Below, piece after piece: positions 9,224 through 19,100 of a stretch of 64,000 nucleotides of DNA. The stretch's first letter is position 1; each line of letters opens with the position of its first letter. The notes beneath the pieces are model-generated. The model ran no database searches, had not been told where the DNA came from, and saw only the letters and a list, made by a program, of their open reading frames with translations. The DNA is from Archilochus colubris. Its lineage: Eukaryota > Chordata > Aves > Apodiformes > Trochilidae. The stretch spans positions 10,070,501-10,134,500 of the forward strand of contig CM041101.1 in assembly GCA_023079485.1 (NCBI GenBank), in the 5' to 3' direction. A program made the translations under genes and the position numbers.

Positions 9224-10318
9224 GTGGGCGGGCAGGGCCGGGCCCAGTACTGCTGGGATCTGGGCCGGTACTGCCGGGATCCGGGCCGGAACGCGGCCGA
9301 GCTGCCCGCTAGTAGCTAGGGATGAGGGAAGGAAACCTTTTAAACGGTTTAAATAATTTGTTTTTCCTCTGAAAGCTCCAGAAGCTGCCGGTACCGGGAT
9401 GCTGAGGTGCCGGTTGTTTGTTCCCAGGTCTGCCGGACGCGGTCGGCAAAGACGATCTCCAAGCAGGGCTACCACGAGGGTGTGGTGATTGTCACCTGCC
9501 CGGGCTGCGGCAACCACCACGTCGTGGCCGATAACCTGGGCTGGTTCTCCGACCTGGAAGGGAAGAGGTGGGTGTGTGGGGGAGAGAGTTTGTTCGGGAA
9601 GGGGAAGGACGGCAGAGACTTAACTGCATCCCCCTGAGCTGATAGGTTATTTCCTTGAAGCTTTTGAAGTGTGGTTCAGATAAAACCCAAGTTTTCCACA
9701 GGTATCATTCTGTTTCGTCCAGTTCTGAAAGCACCCAAATTGGGCTTTAAAATCTTCACAGTGTGAAGCTGCAGCAGAAGCCAAGCACCTCCGGTGCCTC
9801 CAGGTGGATTGGTGCCTGTGGGATCCTGCTGTCCTTCATCCCATCCCTGCTCCCTTTCCCTGGATGAGCCTTTCAAATGTGTAGGCCCATCTGCTGCTGG
9901 ATTTCAGTGCAGATACATTTAAAAATTTCTGTTTAACCATAATTGCTAAATTAATCCTAATGGAGGAAAGTATTCCCAGGAGGTTTGGGTGGATTTATCC
10001 ACCTCCCAAACTCTTCATGGAAAAGAAACACTGTGGTGGTTCCCTGGGTGGGGTGTCCAGTGATGGAGTGACCCCCTGGGGTCTGTCCTTGCTGTGGTGT
10101 CACTGTTGGTTCTCACGTTGCTGTTAAGGAATATCGAGGAAATCCTGGCAGCCAAGGGGGAGAAGGTGAGACGTGTGGCTGGGGAGGAAGCCTTGGAACT
10201 GCTTCTGGAAAGCTCGGCAGATACCAGGCCTGGAGGTCAGCTCACAGAGGGAGAGAGCTGGGAGAGCCCCCCAGAGACTGACAAGGATGGGACTCGTGAT
10301 GGCAAGAGCGACTCTTAA
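9014..10318 (+). CDS. DNLZ: DNLZ, mitochondrial DNL-type zinc finger protein (whole coding span, 3 exons)
   Basis: Mitochondrial matrix escort protein (Hep1/Tim15/Zim17 family) that keeps mtHsp70/HSPA9 soluble and active. Exons 9014-9223, 9428-9567 and 10129-10318 join in phase to 179 residues (human 178). Residues 1 to about 50 are Arg-rich with no acidic residue, as expected of a matrix-targeting presequence. The DNL zinc finger follows: CKVC (Cys69, Cys72) and CPGC (Cys94, Cys97), with the [14 protein letters not shown] signature. The tail after [11 protein letters not shown] is acidic and weakly conserved. An in-frame ATG at 8993 would add seven residues; I prefer 9014 because [11 protein letters not shown] is a better presequence start, though neither ATG has a purine at -3. 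The gene is same-strand and directly downstream of CARD9, with its own CpG promoter. Confidence 0.96.
9428..9567 (+). CDS. DNLZ: DNLZ exon 2 (zinc-finger core)
   Basis: Encodes [33 protein letters not shown] and [13 protein letters not shown], the diagnostic DNL domain. Acceptor ttcccag, donor GTGGGT at 9568. It is 140 nt and leaves phase 2. Confidence 0.97.
10129..10318 (+). CDS. DNLZ: DNLZ exon 3 (C-terminal tail and stop)
   Basis: Starts with G then AATATCGAGGAA (NIEE) after acceptor gctgttaag, completing the split Arg codon. Encodes [20 protein letters not shown] and an acidic tail ending KSDS; the stop codon occupies 10316-10318. Confidence 0.95.
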
Positions 10319-10358
10319 CCTTTATTCCCTGATTTCAGTGGGAAGTTTCTGTGTTTAA

Positions 10359-10364
10359 AATAAA
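10359..10364 (+). terminator. DNLZ: DNLZ poly(A) signal AATAAA
   Basis: Canonical AATAAA 41 bp past the stop codon, followed within about 30 bp by T-rich sequence. It implies a very short 3' UTR. Confidence 0.8.
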
Positions 10365-11200
10365 CTCAGGCTTTTGGTCTTTCACTTTCTGTAGCTTTGC
10401 CTTTGGAGCCAATGTTTTTAGGTGTGGATGCTTTTCCTGGTACTTGTTTTGTTGACTCTTAGGGAAACCTCAGTGCTTCAGTGGTGTCAGGAGCCCTGCT
10501 TTGTCCTGCTGAGAAGGGAGCCAGGAATTCTTTGTCCCTGTGCTTTGGGATGGTGAGGTGCAGCTGTAGCTGGAGGTTTTCTGGCCCAGGTGTTGTGTGG
10601 CAGCAGCTGATGGCAGAGCTGGGGGAGCTGTGCCCTCACCCTGCCTGAGGCTGCAGAGGCTGCAGGAGGTCAGATCACTCACTCTTACTCCAGTCACCTG
10701 CTGCTTTTTTCATTTTTTTTGCCATTTTCCACCCTTTCCTTTCCCTGCCCCTCCCATCAGGGCTGAAAGTCCCCTGTGTTTGTGGGAATCCCACTGGGGT
10801 GATGAGTTAAGGGTGCTCCCCAGCACTGGGGTTCTGCAGCTGGGGGGTTGGTGAGGGGGAGGATGGGTGTGAAGGCAAAATTAATGTTTGTGAAGCATGC
10901 TGGAGATAAGTAGAGCACCTAGAGAGTTGTCTGAAGAGTTATGTGACAGATACTGAGGTGCTTGTTAGTGCCACTGCTGTGAGCTAACATCAGTTAGGAG
11001 GAAAGAGTAATTTAATAAATTAGAAATGTAAGTGTTTACCAGCATGTAATGCTCAGGCAGTGATGAATCAGGCAGCAGGGGGATCAGGCTGCACTTGGTT
11101 AGGGCTCACTTCTGCCTGGGTGGAAGTTTAACTTTTCTCACAGTCTATTAGTTTGGGTCCAGTGGAGTCTCTGCTTTCTCTCAGTTTAACACTTGCAGTC

Positions 11201-11560
11201 AAAGAATAATCCAGGCTAGAAGAGACCTGTGGATGTTTCTAGTCCAACCCCTTGTTCAGAGGAGGATATTCAGAGTCTTGTCTTGAATATCCCTGAGGAT
11301 GGAGATCTCAGAACCTTTTTGGTTCCTGTTCTGGCATTTGCTCAGTCCTGTAGTGGGAAAAAACCCCACCTGAACCATGTCCTGTGGTTCAGTTTGTGCC
11401 CATCCCCTTCCCTCCAAGCACTGAGCACTTCTGAGCGGAACCTCTCTGCTCTCTGGGCCCTCTTAGTAAAATCTCTTTCAGCTTTCTTGTCTCTGGGCTG
11501 AACAAACCCAATGCCTTCAGCCAGGAGTGTCCTGGTGCTCGAGGCCCTTCACCAGTCAGG
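11201..11560 (-). mobile_element. Old CR1-like LINE fragment
   Basis: Minus-strand CR1 3' features are visible but diverged: aatccaggctagaagagacc near the 3' end at low coordinates, tagtccaaccccttgttcag, then tctctgggctgaacaaaccc and ccttcagccaggagtgtcct. It lacks intact coding. The boundaries are approximate. Confidence 0.7.
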
Positions 11561-13654
11561 TGTTCAGTGGGGATGTATTAATGAGTATTAACGAGTTGCC
11601 TTCCTCTACCTGAAGTGTTCCCAGGAATTCCATTAGAAGCAGGGATCAAGGTGACACAACAGCAGGAGCTTTCCTCTTGGAACAGCCTTGGGGGGCAGGA
11701 ACTTCATCCCTCAGCTGGGATGTGAGGAGGAGTTGGTGCTGCAGTGACCGGGGAGTCTGGAACATTGCTGTGCTCACCCTGGTGTGAGAGCCTGGCAGGA
11801 ATTAGCACTCTGCAGGCAGAAGGGGGATTTTATTCCCTTTCACCTGAAAATCTGCAGTCTTCTCCCATGGCACCTAATGCCTTTGCTGAGGTGGAACAGC
11901 AGCTGCTGCAGGATCCCTGTTGCCTTGGAAACAGCTCATTTACAACCTGACTTTATCTAAAACTCTTTCCTTTACCTTTCAGACCTGTTCCTGTGCCCCA
12001 GCTACAGACAAGCAGCTGCTGCTTTTTGCTGTGTTGCAGTAAAAGCTGTATCAGTCTGTCCCTCTTGCATGTTGCTGTGTTTTAGTCTGTTTCAGAGTTT
12101 CCTGAGCCCAACCTCCTGTGGCACTGGGACAGCACCAGGAGCTCAGGGGCTTGGTGTGGTTTTGCTGCTGCCCTGGAGGTTCAGGGACATCAGGGACAGA
12201 GCTGGAGGTGACAGGGAGCTCACTGGTGTGGAGCACCCCTGTGAAAGGGCTGCAGAAGCAGGGGGAAAATTTGCATCTAATACTTAAGGTTTTGCTGCTA
12301 ATTGATTGCAAGGTACAAAGTGATTTTTTTTCCTTGCTTTTGGAGGGTTTTGCTGAAAAATGTTGTGTCACAGGGAGGTGTCTGTTCCTGAAAGTGCAGA
12401 GGGGGGAGCAGGCTTTGTCTAGGAGGAGCCTGATGAAGATGAAGGAATGGGGAGAAGAGAAGCAGCCTTTCTGCTGAGCTGGAGGTGTGTCCAGATGGGG
12501 AAGAAAAAAAAAGCCATGCAGCCCCTGAGCAGAGGAGGGACTGAGGGTGCAGCCAGTTGGGTGAGTGCTGCACAGAGGGGGGGGGGGTTCAGGGGTCAAA
12601 GCAGTGCTCATAGGAGGAGCAGCAACACAAAGCTCTGTACACATCCCTCAAGTGTTGCACTGTGGCTGTCAAGGGCTCGATCCAGTTCCTGAATCCTGCC
12701 CTGTGAGAGCTTTCCTGCAAATGGCAAGTACTTTGCCTCTTGTTCTCTGCCTCCTCTGAACAAATCCTCCTCTCGTAGTGCAGCCAAATCCTGCTGTTAA
12801 TCCAGTGGGGGCTCTGATGGGTCCTGTCTGTTGGCTGCAGGGGGGGTCTGGAGGGGGTCCCAGGGAAGTGAGGGGATGGATGTGAGGGGCAGCAGAGGCC
12901 CAAGGGAGGTGTGGGGTGGAGGCTCATTTGCTGTGGTACCTGACAGACCCTCCCTCCCCAGCTGGGGTGCCCCCCTCAATCTCCCCACACTCAGCTGTGC
13001 TGCAGGGGGGGGTCTGGGTGATGCAGTTGCAGCCATTGCCTCCTGCTTAGTGGCCTCTTCCTTCTGTTTGGTAGGTGCTGTGAGAGAAAACATTTACTGA
13101 CTGAAAACACACACATGTGCCCCCCCTTCCAGCTGATAAGGACAGAGTGAATGCAGGTGAGACCCCCACCACTCACCCACAGGGCTGTCACCTGTCCCTG
13201 CACCTGTGCATAGCTGGGGACGTGGTTCTGTCCTCAGGTCACACAGTTCTAACACAGATTTTGTGTCCAGGCACTGAGGTGAGGCACCTGATGAGCCTGA
13301 GCTGGCAGCTCCTCATTTCTCTTTGCTCAGGACTGGCAGTGCCCAGCACAAAGCAGCCAGGCATGGGAGCACCAGCTGTGCCTTGGCTTTATCCTCACAG
13401 GATCCAAATCCTGCTGCTCTCAGGCCAGCTCAGCAGTGAAGTCTGACACCCTGCTCACACCCACTGTGCTGGAATGAGCTCTGCTGCTGCCTGGTGAGTG
13501 GGCTCACAGGGGCTGCGGGCAGGGGGGCAGGGCTTGGCACAGCATTCCTGCCCTCTGGGTAAACAGACACCAAGACTGGGCTGAGCAGAAGCTCCCAGGC
13601 AGGGCTTGAAAGGAAAAGTTGGGCCAGGCTGGCTGGGAAGAGCTGCTCCTGGCC

Positions 13655-13760
13655 ATTAGGTTGGAAGAGATCTCCAAGCTCATCCAGCCCAACCTTTGAC
13701 CACCACAATCAACTATCAGTAAGGTCCAAATGGCTTTTAAATCCCTCCAGGGATGAGGAA
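13655..13760 (-). mobile_element. Short CR1 3' fragment
   Basis: Contains ggttggaagagatctccaag, catccagcccaacc and aaatccctccagggatg, matching the minus strand of the CR1 3' end. It lacks the terminal ATTCTATGA repeats. Confidence 0.8.
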
Positions 13761-14178
13761 AGGGTCCAACTGAAAGCAGAATTTGAGGAACTACACTCCC
13801 AGAGGCAGAGGATGCAGAAAGGGTCCCTTTTACCTGGAGAGGGCAGCAGAGTGATGAGTTCCAGGTGCAGAGGGAACAAAAGATGAAGGCAAAGGAGGGC
13901 AGGCAGAAACCTCTCCTCTTTGGGGCTGTGTCTGCCCTGTCCTGGTGACTCTGGGGCCTGGCAGAGCTGGGGGTGGCAGCTGCTGCCTGGGACCCGTGTG
14001 CTCCTCATGTCAAGGGCTGTGTGGGTGGGGGCATCCACCCTTAGTGCTGCAAGAGGCCACCCCCTTACCCCCCACCCCCTTGCAGAGGGTCAGCAGTAGC
14101 TTTGCTGTCAGCACAACAGGCAGGCTGGCCAAGAAATGATGAAAATAAATTTCTGTCACTGAAGCTTAGACACAAATA

Positions 14179-14184
14179 TTTATT
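14179..14184 (-). terminator. GPSM1: Candidate distal GPSM1 poly(A) signal
   Basis: Minus-strand AATAAA followed by a GT-rich stretch (tatttgtgtct). It lies 1.8 kb past the stop codon, so it would give a long 3' UTR; another AATAAA lies closer to the stop. Confidence 0.45.
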
Positions 14185-14248
14185 AAGCACAACCTCCCTC
14201 CCCTTTCACTTGAGCTATATTCAATTCTAATATATTAATTCATTTGGC

Positions 14249-14280
14249 AGATTATTTTTTTTTTTTTTTTAGAAAAAAAA
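14249..14280. repeat. T-run followed by A-run
   Basis: About 20 T followed by AG and eight A. Homopolymer low complexity, with nothing identifying a parent element. Confidence 0.6.
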
Positions 14281-15497
14281 GTACCTGTGGGGTTGGAAAT
14301 TCCCCATTAAAATGACATTAGCAAATGCACATGTAAAAAATAAATAAGCTCATACATTCAAGTATATGGCAAATAATTAACACCTCTGAAAGCTGAAGGG
14401 TCAGATTGCAGTTCACCACCTGGCTGAGCACTGCCCAGGCCCCAGCCTGCAGCTGGGAAGTCAGTGTCATGGTCCATGTTTTCCTTGTTAGGAACACGAG
14501 CTGGGTGGGTCTGTAGGTGCTGGGCAGGATCTCCTCCCCCTTCTCCAGAGCTCTGCACCCCAGGAAGGTGGCTGAGCCCTGAGCCTGCAGGAGGTGAGGG
14601 CTCCCTGGCAGCAGGTAAACCACAGCCACCCCTACATCTGGTCAGTGCAGGCAGGTTAAATGCCTGGTGAGCAGCATCACTGTCTGAAACTCTTCCTGCT
14701 GATTGGAAATGTTTCCATCAGATGCATTTTTTTTCAAATAAAAAGTGCTGATTTGTTCTCTACAGGAACACATCCACTTTGGCAGAGCTCACACTGGAGT
14801 TTCTCAAGTCCAAGACAGCCTTGTCTGGTCAAGCAAAAATAGTCAGAGCCCTGCTCCTCTCCTCCCTGGGTTTGCTTTTCCAATTGTTCCAACAGGAGAA
14901 GGAATGGAAGTAAATGTAGAATCTTGCACTTGTGTGGGGTGGAACTGACCTCCCAGCCACCAGCCCAGGCTGGAGCTCTCCTGAGGCTCCAATAATTGGA
15001 AGCAGCTGGGAGAAACTGGAGTGCCTGGCCCAGAGCACTGGTTTGGGAAGAAATGAGGGGTGGGAAGAGGCATCATCCCCTCCTGCTGTTGGACACAAAA
15101 AAAGAGGAGGGGATGGGTCCTCTTGCTCTCCTCACAAGCCATGGCCAGAAACTTGTCAGGTTTTGCAGCAGGTCAGTGGTGAGCACAGGCTTCTGCTCCA
15201 GGCAGACACAGCCCAGGGGAGAATCCTGCACCAGAAGCCATCAGAGGGGCAGAGATCCCTACCCTGCTCCCCTGCCAGGCACAGGACCCCTCCTGGGGGC
15301 TGCTCAGCTCCTCTCTGGAGGTGAAGCTCAGGGGAGCAGTGTCTGCTCCAGCCCCAGGGGTTTGGGTGCAGAGGGGGTCAGAGCACTCACTGCAGAGTCC
15401 CCAACAAACCTAAAGTCAACTTTCAGGTGTGTGGGACCATGACTGCAGCTGGGGCAGGGCTGAGGTTTGGAAGGACCCGTGGGGCTTCTGACTTGGG

Positions 15498-15503
15498 TTT
15501 ATT
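15498..15503 (-). terminator. GPSM1: Candidate proximal GPSM1 poly(A) signal
   Basis: Minus-strand AATAAA about 505 bp past the GPSM1 stop codon. This or the signal at 14179 could end the transcript; sequence alone does not decide. Confidence 0.45.
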
Positions 15504-16007
15504 TCCTCTGTAGAAAGAACAAAGCTGAGCAAGATGTTCCTGGGCAGGATCCAGAGCAATTTGTGTCACCTCTTGATGCAGGCAAGACAGGAGGACTTCA
15601 AAATGGAGAAGATGTTCTTCCTTCCCCCATGGAATTAAAAGTGTTGTGGAAATAAAAGACATTGAGGCTGGAGTTAACAACTGCCCACTTCTGGGCTCCT
15701 CCTTTGGCCAACAGCAAAAGGTGTTTTGCCAAGGTCTTCTTCCCTCTTGCTGTGCCCAGTGTTACAGTGGCCACGTGTCCTAAAAAAACCCTTTCTTTAA
15801 AAAGTGTCCCACATCCAGTGGGCCCTCCTGTAACATCGGGGTGCAGCTCCTGTGTCCCTGGGGTGGCTTCTGGGAAAAGTCTGTGGCAGCACAGGAGCTC
15901 TCCAGTCAGAAACCACCTACCCTTTTCCTGTTTTGTTGGTTTTTTTCCTTCTCAAAATACAAATTAAACCAAATAAACCTCCCCCCCCCCAGGCCAAACC
16001 CCAGTTC

Positions 16008-16196
16008 TTAGCTGGAACCAGGGCTCTGCTGCTCCTTTGCTGCCTCCTCCTGGGCTGAGGCCAAATCCACCCTCTGCTCATCCATGCGTTTGGCCTGGAC
16101 ACGCTGGATGAGGCTGAAGAAGTCTTCATCAGGCATGGTGGGGCCACGGGGGATGGAGTCTGGAGGTGCACAACGCTGGTCATCTATCCTGGAGGA
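16008..16196 (-). CDS. GPSM1: GPSM1 coding exon 14 (rest of GoLoco 3, GoLoco 4, stop)
   Basis: Encodes [40 protein letters not shown] and QRVDL, then a short Glu/Gln/Ser tail. Stop TAA occupies 16010-16008. GoLoco 4 is at about 16130-16071. Acceptor cccctgcag. Confidence 0.97.
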   Translation of the reverse strand, partial: SSRIDDQRCAPPDSIPRGPTMPDEDFFSLIQRVQAKRMDEQRVDLASAQEEAAKEQQSPGSS

Positions 16197-19100
16197 CTGC
16201 AGGGGAGGAGAAGAGGTGTTAGGAGCAGGTACTGGTGAGACAGTTCTGTTGTGGAGGCACAGGGCTGGGAGCAGAACCCCAGAGGGGCTCCCACCTGGGG
16301 TGCAGGGAGTGGGGTTCTGCAGCCACAGTGACAAAATGCAGCCCCTCACCACAGGGCTAAAGAAAGAGGGAGCTGGAGGCACAGATCAGTTGGTACCTGT
16401 CCCAGGGCTGTGGCTGGGTGGGGGGCTGCTGACCACAGGTGGGATCAGGGGGTGGCATTTGCCTGGGGGGGGACAAGCTTCAAGAGTTGCTCCCTGTATC
16501 TGTGGATCCCTCCCAGTCCCACGCTGGTACCTGACACTTGATGAGCATGTTGAAGAACTCGTCCCCGGGCTCCTGGGTGTCCCCCTCCACACGCAGGTGC
16601 CCCAGGTTGTTGTGTGTGATCCTCAGGCCTGGCAGGTTGCCCACGTTGGCACGTTGGTCATCCAGGCGTCTGCTCTGGGAGCTGGCGATCAGATCGAAGA
16701 ATTCCTCGGTCTGGGGAGATGCCATCAGGGAGGAGTGGGCTGGGAGGGGGGAGAGGAGCACACCAGGGTCACAGCTCTGCCTGCTAAACCTGACCTGCAG
16801 CTCTGCTGCCTGCAGAAAGCCCAAATCCTCACCACCAAACCCAAAAGGCTGCACTGGAGGGTCCCAGTCTTACCCATACATCTGACCTATAAAATCCCTC
16901 AGGGGGATTATCCCAGCCAGACACCCAAAAATGGGACAAAGGATTTTCAAACCAGCACACGAGTCAACCCCCAGGCTCTGGAAATGCCTCTTGGGCAGCA
17001 CTCAATGGAAAAAGCCTCTTGGCTCCTGGCAGCTGCTGGGCAGTGAAAACTCCCAAACAACAGGGACAAGGAAAAGAAAAAATGTAAGCAAACCATCCCA
17101 GGTGGTGTTAGTGCCCCAGTGAACACAGAGCTCTGGAGGAGAGGAGCCCCAGGCCTCCCAACGTGACAGGCTCTTGGCAGAGCCCCAGCTCATGGACTTG
17201 CAGAAATGTCTAAAACTCTCAGCATGGATGCAGAGTTCCTTCCCCTTCAGCTCACAAAGAAACTTTGCAAACAACACATCTGAAAGGTGCAGAGCCCAAA
17301 CAACCTACTTGTACGTTCTTTAGAAAGCTTCATATTTTAAACTCTCTGCTAAATTACACAGCTGTTGCAGCCAAACACACCTCTGTAACAGAAAAGTCTC
17401 TCTTGAAAAAGAGATGCTCATTTCCACCCTATTTTTAGAAGACAAAAACCCCGCTCACCTCACAGCCAACCTGCCCCAGCCTGACCTCCTCCACACTGCT
17501 CTGCCCTCACTGCTGCTTCACCCTCTGCCCCTGGCACCTCTTCCTCTGAGCAATCTCAAGCTGCAACTCTTGCTGAGCTCAGAGGGATCTCAGGGCTCTC
17601 TCCTCCTCTTGGTTCTTTGTGTTCATTTAGAAACCAATAAACAAATCCATCAGCTCAAGAAGTGTTTTGAGCCCTTCCTGATGGTGTTAAGTGTGACCTG
17701 CACCTTCCAGTGCTTCTCTCCAGAGTGGTTTAAACAAAGCTCCTCAACACTATTCCATAAAAAACACCATGAAAATGCAAACACAGCCCTGACCTGCCTG
17801 TCCTGTCCCATCTCTTTGTCAGACAGCTTCCTCAGTTTATCCCTGTTCTTCCTAGGGGTGAGGGAGCTGTCTGCCTGCTGGAGCTTCCTATTGTTTATCC
17901 ATCCTTCTGGCTACTCCGTTCTTACGCAGCACCTATCACCACAGCATCCAAGAACTGTACAAAACCCAGAAGTTTTTCCCCTATGGCAACACTACCAGAA
18001 AAACTGGCAACACTTCATCCTGCCTGTGAAACCCCCCAGCCCTCCACCTGCCCCAGCCCTTCAGGCTCTTAAAAGGCTCCATCAGCATCTTCCTCCTGGA
18101 GACCCTGGCAGAGGCAGAAGTCCTCATGCCAACCTCACTGTTTGAAGGCCAGACCTTCAAAAGGCCCAAACTGAAAAAAAAAATCCAAGTATATTTTGGA
18201 TTTCTCTTGCTCAGTTGCTCTCTGAAAACCTCAGTTCATATTCCCCAGCCTTTCCCCCAGTAACCAGTAACAGAAGAATATTTCTTTCCTCCTTAAAACC
18301 ACGATGGAGCTCGCCAAAGAACTGCTCAGTTCAGAGAGCTGCAGCCTGGGGAAAACATCACAAGATTCACAAGTAAAACCACAACAGTTGGCCCCAGCAC
18401 GGGAGCAGCAGCACTCCCAAAGTAATTGGGAGTTATAAAGGCATCAGTGCTTACACATCCGTTCTTCCAGGGCAGGCAGTGGGGTGGCAGCTGCCTCTGC
18501 AGCCTCTGCTGGGCACTCCTCCAAGGGGCAGCGCTGATCATCCATCCGGTTGCTCTGGAACTTGCTCAGCAGGTCAAAGAAACATTCCTCATCTGAAGGG
18601 CTACGGTTGATTTTCTGGAAAGAAGGTAAAAGAGAAAATCAGAAAGCTCCAAACAACTCCCCAAGTGTCAGCAATGTGTTGGTGTCCTCTCCAGGCCTGC
18701 TCAGATCTGGCTTCTGGCTGTGCCCACTGCTTGCCAAGCCCACAGCCTGGAGCCTGCCAGGGGTCCCGGGAGCTTCTGTGCAGGAAAAAAAGGTGGGATC
18801 ACCACCAGGAGCATCAGGGATGAGAGGGAACCCCGTGGACACTGTGGCTGTAGAGTTGTTGTGTGCCCAGCTCCAGCTCAGCCCTGCCAGCACTCATCTG
18901 TCCTTTCCAACCACCTAAATTTAACAGGCACTACCTCAGTGCCCCTGTGTCCCCAGCCCACTGCTTGTACCAGTCACCCAGCTGAAAATGACACAAGATT
19001 ATAGTTTTTCAGGAAAACAGCTCTTGCAGGAGAGCCTCAAATAAGCACCCTGCACTAGACAGGGATATATTTAAGTCGTGCTGCTGAAGGGTTGGTGTTC

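Larger units (their letters stand above)
8690..9320 (+). promoter_or_regulatory. DNLZ: CpG-island promoter region of DNLZ
   Basis: GC-rich, CpG-dense stretch overlapping DNLZ exon 1 and the start of intron 1, with no evident TATA box. At 8782-8792 the sequence AACATGGCCGC fits the YY1-type pattern AANATGGCNGC, common in promoters of nuclear-encoded mitochondrial genes. The transcription start was not determined. Confidence 0.65.
10365..14178. other. Spacer between the convergent DNLZ and GPSM1 3' ends
   Basis: No exon with protein homology was recognised on either strand. It contains two decayed CR1 pieces and a G-run at about 12578-12589. The open frames are short and lack splice or homology support. 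Confidence 0.6.

Noticed and set aside
8656..9312. 218-codon Pro-rich frame over the DNLZ promoter
   Set aside because: Arises from the C-rich tandem repeat and CpG island. It is out of frame with the conserved DNLZ exon.
16084..17046. 320-codon plus-strand open frame
   Set aside because: It is the antisense shadow of GPSM1 exons 13-14 and the intron between them. The minus strand has clear GoLoco homology, phases and splice sites.
17414..18145. 243-codon plus-strand frame
   Set aside because: Lies in a GPSM1 intron. Ser/Leu/Pro-rich composition, no recognisable domain, no supporting splice or promoter signals.
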